10,705 nt of DNA. Origin: PWPR01 sp964497955 (GTDB lineage Bacteria; Bacillota; UBA994; PWPR01). The stretch is from the NCBI GenBank assembly GCA_964497955.1, contig CAZCFQ010000064.1, positions 1 through 10,705 of the forward strand, given 5' to 3'. A program made the position numbers and the translations under genes. Below the pieces are notes generated by a model, which saw nothing but the letters and a program-made list of their open reading frames with translations, was not told the DNA's origin and did not search any database. Positions 1 through 6,896 of the stretch are shown piece after piece; the first letter of the stretch is position 1, and each line of letters opens with the position of its first letter.

Positions 1-3000
1 ATAGTTTTGAATCGATGTTTATAGGGCTTGCTTCTCCAGAAAAGATCAGATCTTGGTCTATGGGAGAAGTTAAGAAACCTGAAACAATTAATTATAGAAC
101 ATTAAAACCCGAAAAAGATGGCTTATTCTGTGAAAGAATATTTGGACCTAATAAAGATTGGGAATGCCATTGTGGAAAATACAAAAGAATCAGATATAAA
201 GGTGTTATTTGCGAAAGATGTGGTGTAGAAGTTACCAGATCAAGAGTAAGAAGAGAGAGAATGGGTCACATTGAGTTGGCTGCTTCAGTATCTCATATTT
301 GGTATTTCAAAGGAGTACCTTCTAGGATAGGTTATGTTTTAGACATGTCTCCTAGAGCTTTGGATAAAGTTTTATATTTTGCTTCATATATAGTACTTGA
401 CTCAGGTGATACTACACTATCGAAGAAACAAGTATTAACAGAGTTAGAATATAGAGATGCAATAGATAAGTTTGGCTATGGCTCATTCAAAGCAGGAATG
501 GGTGCAGAATCAGTTAAGAAATTATTGCAAGAAGTAGATCTGAAATCAGAAGAAAAAATGCTTAAAGATGAAATTGCTAATAGTTCAGGGCAGAGAAAGC
601 GTAGAGCTATTAGGAGACTTGAAATTATAAATGCATTTTTAACTTCAGGTAATAGACCTGAGTGGATGATTATAGATGTAATCCCTGTAATACCACCTGA
701 TCTAAGACCGATGGTTCAACTAGATGGTGGAAGATTTGCTACTAGTGACCTTAATGATTTATATAGAAGAGTAATAAATAGAAACAATAGACTGAAAAGA
801 TTACTAGATCTTGGAGCGCCAGAAATTATTGTTAGAAATGAAAAAAGGATGCTTCAAGAAGCCGTAGACGCACTGATAGATAATGGCCGAAGAGGTAGAG
901 CAGTAACAGGACCTGGTAATCGACCACTTAAATCTTTAAGTGACATGCTTAAAGGAAAGCAAGGAAGATTTAGACAGAACCTATTAGGTAAACGTGTTGA
1001 TTACTCAGGAAGATCTGTTATCGTTGTTGGACCTGAGTTAAAAATATATCAATGTGGATTACCTAAAGAAATGGCACTGGAATTATTTAAGCCATTTGTT
1101 ATGAGAGAACTTGTTAATAATGGAAGTGCAACTAATATAAAAAATGCTAAGAAAAAAGTTGAAAGAATGCATCCTGACGTATGGGATGTACTAGAGTACG
1201 TTATAAAAGACCATCCTGTGCTTCTTAACCGAGCACCTACTTTGCATAGATTAGGTATTCAAGCTTTTGAGCCTGTGCTAGTAGAAGGTAAAGCTATACA
1301 AGTGCATCCATTGGTTTGCTCTGGATATAACGCTGACTTTGATGGTGACCAGATGGCTGTACATGTACCTCTTTCAGCTGAAGCAATAGCAGAATGTAGA
1401 ATACTGATGTTGTCAGCTCACAATTTGCTTAATCCAAAAGATGGAAGCCCAGAAGCAGTTCCAGGAAAAGATATGGTATTGGGCATGTATTATATGACAA
1501 TTGTCCGAGAAGGCTCTCTAGGTGAAGGTAAATACTTTAAAGATTATGAGGAAGCACTTTTAGCTTATCAAACTGGTTCGATACACTTACAAGCAAAAAT
1601 ATATGTAAGAGTAGCAAGTCCTACAGATCCAAGTATCAAGGATATTGTAGAGACATCAGTTGGAAGATTAATACTAAATGAAATAGTTCCTCAAGATTTA
1701 GGTTTTGTTGATAGATCAGATCCAAAAATGATTTGCGAACCTGAGATAAATTTTGATGTGAGAAAAAAACAAGTTGGAAAAATTGTTAATAGGTGCTATA
1801 GAAAGTATGGAAATACAAAAACAGCTGAAATTTTAGATGAACTTAAGAGATTAGGCTTTTACTATGCAACAATGTCAGGCGTTTCAATAGCAATAGATGA
1901 TGTTGTAATCCCTGAAGAGAAGCATGAAGTAATAGCAAAGGCTGAAGAAGAAGTAGAAGGCATTAAGCGTGCATACAGAAGAGGTCTTTTAAGCGATGAC
2001 GAAAGATATCGTAGAATTATTGAGATCTGGCATAGTGTAAAAGATGAGGTTACTGAACATTTAAAGGGTGCAATACCTAAGTTTAATAATTTAAGTATTA
2101 TGCACACTTCCGGAGCTAGAGGTAATATATCTCAGTTGACTCAGATGGGTGGAATGCGTGGACTAATGGCAGATCCATCAGGAAGAGAAATTGAGTTGCC
2201 TATTAAGTCAAACTTTAGAGAAGGGCTAGATGTTTTAGAGTACTTCACTTCAACACACGGAGCTAGAAAAGGTCTTGCTGACACAGCTTTAAGAACTGCT
2301 GACTCGGGATACTTGACAAGAAGACTTGTAGATGTTTCACAAGATGTTATTATTCGTGAAGAAGACTGTGAGACTACTACAGGGACTTATATTAGTGATA
2401 TTATTGATGAAGATTCAGTTGTAATACAGTTAGAAGAAAGAATCGACGGTAGAACAGCTGCAGAAGATATTTGTGAGCCAATTTACGTTGATCCTCAAAC
2501 TGGTAAACTAAATGACAAAGAAACTATTATAGTAGCAGAGGGTGATACAATTAGTTATGACCAAGCTAAATATATTGGAAACTTTGGAACTTTGGAATCG
2601 CCAATTGGAGGAGAAATAAAGGTTAACAAGAAATACATTGAAATTAGCAATGGCTATGAGAAGGAAAAGATATATTTATCTGAAGATCATGAGTTATTAG
2701 TTGAAAATGAAGACGAAGTCTTTGCAGGACAAGCACTCACAAAGCGTCTTATTGATGGAGTATATATTAGGACAGTTCTTAACTGTAGGTCTAAAGAGGG
2801 CGTTTGTGCTAAGTGTTATGGTAGAGATCTAGCTACTGGTAAACATATAAGTGTGGGTGAGGCCGTTGGAACTATAGCAGCTCAGTCAATAGGAGAACCT
2901 GGTACACAGTTAACTATGAGAACATTCCATACAGGTGGAGTAGCTGGTAATGATATCACACGAGGACTACCTAGGGTTGAAGAGCTATTTGAGGCAAGAA

Positions 3001-3728
3001 ATCCCAAAGGTCAAGCTACAATTAGTGAGATTGATGGCGTAGTTTCAATAAGTGAAGAACGTAAGAATAGGCTGATTACAGTAAAAAATGAAGAAGGCGA
3101 ACTTGCGACTTATAAAGTCCAGTATAACAAAAGATTAAAAGTAGAAGAAGGTCAAGAAGTTGAAGCTGGAGACCCTCTTACAGAAGGTTCACTAAATCCA
3201 AGAGAGCTTCTAGAAATAAGAGGAATTAGAGCAGTTCAACAATACTTGTTAGCAGAGGTACAATTAGTTTACCGAATGCAAGGTGTAGACATTAATGATA
3301 AACACATTGAGGTAATAATTAGGCAGATGTTAAGAAAAGTAACTGTCGAAGATGCAGGAGACACTTCTTTACTACCTGGTTCATTGGCTGATATATTCAC
3401 TTTTGAAGAAGAGAATGAGAAAGTTTTAGAAGAAAATGGTGTACCAGCAACAGCAAGACCAACATTGCTAGGTATAACAAAAGCTTCATTAGCAACCGAA
3501 TCTTTCTTATCAGCAGCTTCTTTCCAAGAAACTACTAGAGTCTTGACAGATGCAGCACTTAAAGGTAAAGAAGATCCATTGTTTGGATTAAAGGAAAATG
3601 TCATCATCGGTAAGCTTATACCTGCTGGCACTGGTTTGAAAAGATACAGTGGCAAGTTAAGGTATGATTATGATGTTGAGGTAGATGAACAACATAGCTT
3701 AGATGATGTAATAGAATTAGATGAGTAA
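1..3728 (+). CDS. rpoC: DNA-directed RNA polymerase subunit beta' (5' end outside window)
   Basis: This is the catalytic beta' subunit of RNA polymerase. The first in-frame ATG is at 15, but the frame is open back to base 1 and the upstream codons read S-F-E-S, matching the conserved N-terminus before IGLASP. No ribosome-binding site precedes that ATG, so the true start lies upstream. Numbering from the ATG, the first zinc site is C51, C53, C66 and C69. The magnesium-binding NADFDGD motif is at 439-445, with catalytic D441, D443 and D445. The bridge helix is about 738-773. The second zinc site is C785, C924, C931 and C934. The trigger loop carries M968, R969 and H972, with no insertion in it. 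An extra segment of about 60 residues (about 855-912) sits between C785 and C924, making the protein longer than the roughly 1,200 residues usual in Bacillus. It ends in a terminator and was presumably co-transcribed with rpoB upstream. Confidence 0.98.
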   Translation, partial: SFESMFIGLASPEKIRSWSMGEVKKPETINYRTLKPEKDGLFCERIFGPNKDWECHCGKYKRIRYKGVICERCGVEVTRSRVRRERMGHIELAASVSHIWYFKGVPSRIGYVLDMSPRALDKVLYFASYIVLDSGDTTLSKKQVLTELEYRDAIDKFGYGSFKAGMGAESVKKLLQEVDLKSEEKMLKDEIANSSGQRKRRAIRRLEIINAFLTSGNRPEWMIIDVIPVIPPDLRPMVQLDGGRFATSDLNDLYRRVINRNNRLKRLLDLGAPEIIVRNEKRMLQEAVDALIDNGRRGRAVTGPGNRPLKSLSDMLKGKQGRFRQNLLGKRVDYSGRSVIVVGPELKIYQCGLPKEMALELFKPFVMRELVNNGSATNIKNAKKKVERMHPDVWDVLEYVIKDHPVLLNRAPTLHRLGIQAFEPVLVEGKAIQVHPLVCSGYNADFDGDQMAVHVPLSAEAIAECRILMLSAHNLLNPKDGSPEAVPGKDMVLGMYYMTIVREGSLGEGKYFKDYEEALLAYQTGSIHLQAKIYVRVASPTDPSIKDIVETSVGRLILNEIVPQDLGFVDRSDPKMICEPEINFDVRKKQVGKIVNRCYRKYGNTKTAEILDELKRLGFYYATMSGVSIAIDDVVIPEEKHEVIAKAEEEVEGIKRAYRRGLLSDDERYRRIIEIWHSVKDEVTEHLKGAIPKFNNLSIMHTSGARGNISQLTQMGGMRGLMADPSGREIELPIKSNFREGLDVLEYFTSTHGARKGLADTALRTADSGYLTRRLVDVSQDVIIREEDCETTTGTYISDIIDEDSVVIQLEERIDGRTAAEDICEPIYVDPQTGKLNDKETIIVAEGDTISYDQAKYIGNFGTLESPIGGEIKVNKKYIEISNGYEKEKIYLSEDHELLVENEDEVFAGQALTKRLIDGVYIRTVLNCRSKEGVCAKCYGRDLATGKHISVGEAVGTIAAQSIGEPGTQLTMRTFHTGGVAGNDITRGLPRVEELFEARNPKGQATISEIDGVVSISEERKNRLITVKNEEGELATYKVQYNKRLKVEEGQEVEAGDPLTEGSLNPRELLEIRGIRAVQQYLLAEVQLVYRMQGVDINDKHIEVIIRQMLRKVTVEDAGDTSLLPGSLADIFTFEEENEKVLEENGVPATARPTLLGITKASLATESFLSAASFQETTRVLTDAALKGKEDPLFGLKENVIIGKLIPAGTGLKRYSGKLRYDYDVEVDEQHSLDDVIELDE
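2577..2750 (+). other. Extra domain in beta', probable sandwich-barrel hybrid fold
   Basis: These codons encode about residues 855-912 of beta' (numbered from the ATG at 15). In E. coli the first two cysteines of the second zinc site are 74 residues apart (C814 to C888); here they are 139 apart (C785 to C924). The distances on both sides of this interval match E. coli closely, so the extra residues are local. The segment begins with the pattern ESPIGGEIKV and ends with EDEVFAGQALTK, which resembles the start and end of sandwich-barrel hybrid (biotinyl/lipoyl-like) modules common in RNA polymerase insertions. The fold is inferred from this pattern; boundaries are approximate to several residues. 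Confidence 0.6.
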
Positions 3729-3731
3729 AAG

Positions 3732-3770
3732 TATGGTCAAAGCTTTTGCTTTGGCCATATTTGTTTTATT
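3732..3770 (+). terminator. Rho-independent terminator after rpoC
   Basis: A 12-base-pair stem (3732-3743 with 3748-3759, all Watson-Crick except one G-U pair) closes a TTTT loop and is followed by the T-rich run TTTGTTTTATT. It begins three bases after the rpoC stop codon. It should end the rpoBC transcript and insulate the str operon, which has its own promoter immediately downstream. Confidence 0.92.
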
Positions 3771-3771
3771 G

Positions 3772-3800
3772 TTGACACAATGAAATTTTGATGTTAAAAT
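3772..3800 (+). promoter_or_regulatory. Sigma-A promoter of the str operon
   Basis: A perfect -35 box TTGACA (3772-3777) is separated by exactly 17 bases from a -10 box TAAAAT (3795-3800). The bases TGT directly before the -10 give an extended -10 (TGn) as well. Transcription is expected to start near 3806-3808, giving a leader of about 90 bases before rpsL. This is the only strong promoter I found in the window and probably drives rpsL-rpsG-fusA-tuf, perhaps with read-through into the S10 genes. Confidence 0.88.
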
Positions 3801-3806
3801 AATCAG

Positions 3807-3856
3807 GCTGCAAAAAAACATGTCACAGTTGCTTGTGACTTAAAAAGAGTTGCGGC
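3807..3856 (+). promoter_or_regulatory. Possible structured 5' leader RNA of rpsL
   Basis: Two nested stems can form at the start of the predicted transcript. The outer stem pairs GCTGCAA (3807-3813) with TTGCGGC (3850-3856), seven pairs including one G-U. The inner stem pairs GTCACA (3822-3827) with TGTGAC (3834-3839), six perfect pairs around a six-base loop. The two are joined by A-rich internal loops of 8 and 10 bases. No continuous U-tract follows, so it is not an obvious attenuator. It could be a binding site for a ribosomal protein that represses the operon, a 5' stabilising hairpin, or chance. Function is not shown by the sequence. Confidence 0.4.
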
Positions 3857-3898
3857 ACTGTTATTATATTTTAAAGAAACTACCAGGGAGGTGTAGGG

Positions 3899-4273
3899 AT
3901 GCCAACCATCAATCAATTGGTTAGAAAAGGTCGTCAGACTACTGAAAAGAAATCAATGTCTAGAAAGCTAGGCGGATCGCCACAGCGAAGAGGCATGTGT
4001 ATTCAGGTTAGAACGATGAATCCTAAAAAGCCTAACTCAGCTATTAGAAAAATTGCTAGGGTTAGATTAACAAACGGCGAAGAAGTTACAGCGTATATTC
4101 CTGGCATAGGCCACAATCTGCAGGAACACTCTGTTGTATTAGTGCGTGGTGGTCGTGTAAAAGACTTACCAGGTGTAAGATTCCATATTGTACGTGGTGT
4201 ACTTGATACTGCAGGAGTTGAAGGCAGAAGACAAGGACGTTCTAAATACGGTACTCGTAAACCAAGAGAATAA
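3899..4273 (+). CDS. rpsL: 30S ribosomal protein S12
   Basis: S12 lies at the decoding centre of the small subunit and influences translational accuracy. The 124-residue length and the family signature KKPNSAIR (43-50) identify it, as does the run GHNLQEHSVV (71-80). Lys43 and Lys88, the usual positions of streptomycin-resistance changes, are both wild type, so no such resistance is predicted here. Asp89, the residue methylthiolated by RimO in some bacteria, is present. The start ATG follows a strong GGGAGGTG ribosome-binding site (3886-3893). It is the first gene after the promoter at 3772-3800. The segment before Lys43 reads RTMNP, with Asn41 where Thr is usual; related variants occur in other bacteria, so I treat this as normal divergence. 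Confidence 0.98.
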   Translation: MPTINQLVRKGRQTTEKKSMSRKLGGSPQRRGMCIQVRTMNPKKPNSAIRKIARVRLTNGEEVTAYIPGIGHNLQEHSVVLVRGGRVKDLPGVRFHIVRGVLDTAGVEGRRQGRSKYGTRKPRE

Positions 4274-4303
4274 AATAAAGTAAGTAGTAGAGGAGGTTAC
4301 AAT

Positions 4304-4774
4304 ATGCCCCGTAAAGGACCTATTCCTAAGCGAGATGTATTACAAGATCCAATATATAAAAGTAAGCTTGTAACTAAGTTTATTAATAAAGTCATGTTGG
4401 ATGGCAAGAGAGGTATTGCTCAGCGTACATTTTATGGCGCTATGGATTTGATTGCAGAGAGAACAGGCGAAGAGCCATTGCAAGTATTTGAGACTGCTTT
4501 AGAAAATGTATCTCCATTATTGGAGGTAAAGTCTCGTCGTGTCGGTGGTGCTACATATCAGGTACCACAAGAAGTTAGTCCTCACAGACAAACTATGTTA
4601 GCTATTAGGTGGATTGTTGCATACGCCCGGCAACGTGGTGAAAGGACAATGGTAGAAAGATTAGCAAAAGAACTACTAGATGCTTATAATAACACAGGTG
4701 GAAGTATTAGAAGAAGAGAAGAAACCCATCGTATGGCAGAAGCTAACAAAGCATTTGCACATTATCGTTGGTAA
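4304..4774 (+). CDS. rpsG: 30S ribosomal protein S7
   Basis: S7 is a primary 16S rRNA-binding protein that nucleates assembly of the 30S head and contacts the E-site tRNA. The 156-residue length is standard. The N-terminal family pattern around KFINKVMLDGKRGIAQ (25-40) and the highly conserved C-terminus ending AEANKAFAHYRW are clear. The start codon is preceded by AGGAGG with a suitable gap. The rpsL-rpsG gap is only 30 bases, so the long S7-binding structure known from the E. coli rpsL-rpsG gap cannot be present. If S7 regulates this operon, the site must be elsewhere. The middle of the protein has EVSPHRQ where EVRPERR is more usual. Confidence 0.98.
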   Translation: MPRKGPIPKRDVLQDPIYKSKLVTKFINKVMLDGKRGIAQRTFYGAMDLIAERTGEEPLQVFETALENVSPLLEVKSRRVGGATYQVPQEVSPHRQTMLAIRWIVAYARQRGERTMVERLAKELLDAYNNTGGSIRRREETHRMAEANKAFAHYRW

Positions 4775-4806
4775 TTTAATTAAATTCGGAGAAAGGAGGC
4801 TTCGGT

Positions 4807-6879
4807 ATGCAAGAACGTGAAAAATTAAGAAGTGTGAGAAACATAGGTATTATGGCACACATAGATGCTGGTAAAACAACTACCACTGAAAGGATATTGT
4901 TCTATACAGGCAGGGTACATAGATTGGGTGAAACTCATGATGGTGCTGCTACTATGGACTGGATGGTCCAAGAACAAGAACGAGGTATTACTATTACATC
5001 AGCAGCTACTTCTTGTGTTTGGAATGGAAAGACAATTAATATTATAGATACGCCCGGCCACGTAGATTTTACAGTGGAAGTTGAGCGTTCACTTCGCGTA
5101 CTAGATGGCTCCGTAGCTGTTTTTTGCGCAAAAGGTGGGGTAGAACCTCAGTCTGAGACTGTTTGGAGACAGGCGGATAAATATCGCGTACCTAGAATAG
5201 CTTACGTAAATAAGATGGATACTTTAGGCGCAGATTTTTATAATGCAGTTAACATGATAGAAGAAAGATTGAAAGCTAACGCCTTGCCAATTCAAATGCC
5301 AGTAGGCGCAGAAGAGAATTTCTCTGGTATCATTGATCTCGTTTCAAAAAGATATTTATATTATAAAGATGATTTAGGACAAGATATTGAAATATTAGAC
5401 ATACCTGAAGATCTTAAAGAGGAAGCACAAGCAAAAAGGGTAGAAATGTTAGAGCTTTTATCTGATTATGATGATGAGTTTATGATGGCATATTTGGAAG
5501 GCGAAGAGTTAGAGGTAGAGAAGATAAGGCAATTAATAAGAGATCTTACTGTAGATAATAAGATTGTTCCAGTATTATGTGGTTCATCTTATAAAAACAA
5601 AGGAGTTCAACTATTATTAGATGCTATTGTTGATTATTTACCATCGCCACCAGAAGTACCACCAATCATTGGTATAAATCCAGATAATGAAGAAGAAGTG
5701 ACTAGAGAAGCTGATCCAGATGGCCCATTCGCTGCTTTGGCATTTAAAATTATGGCAGACAGTTATGTTGGTAAACTTGCATTTTGCAGAGTATATTCTG
5801 GTAAGCTTGAAGCTGGTTCTTACGTTCTCAATTCCACAAAAGATACTCGGGAAAGAGTAGGAAGAGTTTTAAGAATGCATGCTAACCATAGAGAAGAACT
5901 TGATTCAATAAAAGCGGGTGACATAGTTGCTATAGTAGGTCTTAAAAATACATCTACAGGTGACACCTTATGTGACGAAGATGAAAGAGTTATTTTAGAA
6001 TCTATGGAGTTTCCAGAACCAGTAATTAGACAAGCTATAGAGCCAAGAACTAAGGCTGATGAAGATAAATTAACATCTGCGTTAGTGAGATTAGCTGAAG
6101 AAGATCCCACATTCAAAGCTTATACAGATGATGAAACTGGACAAACTATTATTGCAGGTATGGGAGAATTACATCTTGAGATTATAGCTGACAGATTGTT
6201 AAGAGAATATAATGTAAAAGCTAACATAGGAAAACCACAAGTTGCATATAGAGAAACAATTTTGGGTGAAGCTCAAGTTGAAGCTAAGTTTGCAAGACAG
6301 TCTGGTGGTAGAGGTCAATATGGACATGTTATTATTGACGTTAAACCTATGGAGGATCATGTTGGATATGAGTTTGAAAGTAAAATAGTTGGTGGGGCAA
6401 TACCAAGAGAATATTGGAAAGCAGTAGATGCTGGTATACAAGAAGCAATGCTTAATGGTAATATTGCTGGATACCCAGTAACTGGTGTAGATGTAACTTT
6501 AGTAGATGGTAGCTATCATGAAGTTGATTCATCTGAAATAGCTTTTAAAGTTGCGGGCTCTATGGCCTTAAAAGAAGCACTAAAACAAGCTAATTCAGTT
6601 TTAATGGAACCAATTATGAGGGTTGAAGTAGTAGTCCCAGCAGAATATATGGGAGATATTATTGGTGATATAAATTCTAGAAGAGGTTCTATTGAGAGCT
6701 TAACTGATAGATCAGGAGTTAAAGTAGTAACAGCAAAAGTTCCACTATCAAAAATGTTTGGATATGCAACAGATATGCGTTCTAAAACACAAGGACGCGG
6801 ATCATATTCTATGGAGTTCCTAAAATATGAACCAGTACCAAAAAATATTGCTGAAGAAATCGTAGAAGATAATAGATAA
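4807..6879 (+). CDS. fusA: Translation elongation factor G (EF-G)
   Basis: EF-G is the GTPase that drives translocation of tRNA and mRNA on the ribosome and acts with RRF in ribosome recycling. At 690 residues it has the usual bacterial length. GTPase motifs are all intact: G1 AHIDAGKT (17-24), G2 GITIT (60-64), G3 DTPGH (81-85, with catalytic His85), G4 NKMD (135-138) and G5 around 259-266. Domain IV, which enters the decoding site, carries GGRGQYGH (500-507) and the loop with His571 (HEVDSSE), equivalent to the tip loop of E. coli EF-G. The ATG follows AAGGAGG (4793-4799) at a good distance. It is the canonical fusA next to tuf rather than a TetM-like protection protein, given its position and the close match of all domains to ordinary EF-G. 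Confidence 0.98.
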   Translation: MQEREKLRSVRNIGIMAHIDAGKTTTTERILFYTGRVHRLGETHDGAATMDWMVQEQERGITITSAATSCVWNGKTINIIDTPGHVDFTVEVERSLRVLDGSVAVFCAKGGVEPQSETVWRQADKYRVPRIAYVNKMDTLGADFYNAVNMIEERLKANALPIQMPVGAEENFSGIIDLVSKRYLYYKDDLGQDIEILDIPEDLKEEAQAKRVEMLELLSDYDDEFMMAYLEGEELEVEKIRQLIRDLTVDNKIVPVLCGSSYKNKGVQLLLDAIVDYLPSPPEVPPIIGINPDNEEEVTREADPDGPFAALAFKIMADSYVGKLAFCRVYSGKLEAGSYVLNSTKDTRERVGRVLRMHANHREELDSIKAGDIVAIVGLKNTSTGDTLCDEDERVILESMEFPEPVIRQAIEPRTKADEDKLTSALVRLAEEDPTFKAYTDDETGQTIIAGMGELHLEIIADRLLREYNVKANIGKPQVAYRETILGEAQVEAKFARQSGGRGQYGHVIIDVKPMEDHVGYEFESKIVGGAIPREYWKAVDAGIQEAMLNGNIAGYPVTGVDVTLVDGSYHEVDSSEIAFKVAGSMALKEALKQANSVLMEPIMRVEVVVPAEYMGDIIGDINSRRGSIESLTDRSGVKVVTAKVPLSKMFGYATDMRSKTQGRGSYSMEFLKYEPVPKNIAEEIVEDNR

Positions 6880-6896
6880 TATTAGGAGGTCAGAAA

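Noticed and set aside
15..17. ATG at 15 as the start of rpoC
   Set aside because: The frame is open upstream with residues matching the conserved N-terminus, and no ribosome-binding site precedes it; the gene is cut by the window edge.
3269..3655. Reverse-strand open frame of 128 codons inside the 3' end of rpoC
   Set aside because: It is entirely antisense to conserved beta' sequence, is low-complexity and Ser-rich, and shows no family resemblance.
3823..3838. CRP-like palindrome TCACA-N6-TGTGA before rpsL
   Set aside because: The CRP consensus is TGTGA-N6-TCACA; the arms here are in the opposite order, so it is better read as an RNA hairpin.
4015..4030. Asn41 beside Lys43 of S12 as a possible accuracy or resistance change
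   Set aside because: The key residues Lys43, Lys88 and the flanking prolines are intact, and this stretch varies among bacteria; nothing links Asn41 to a phenotype that I can support.
4274..4303. E. coli-type S7 autoregulatory structure between rpsL and rpsG
   Set aside because: The gap is only 30 bases and holds little beyond the ribosome-binding site.
4773..4786. Perfect 14-base AT-only palindrome between rpsG and fusA
   Set aside because: It is made only of A and T in an AT-rich genome, gives a weak stem and has no T-run or other context; chance is sufficient.
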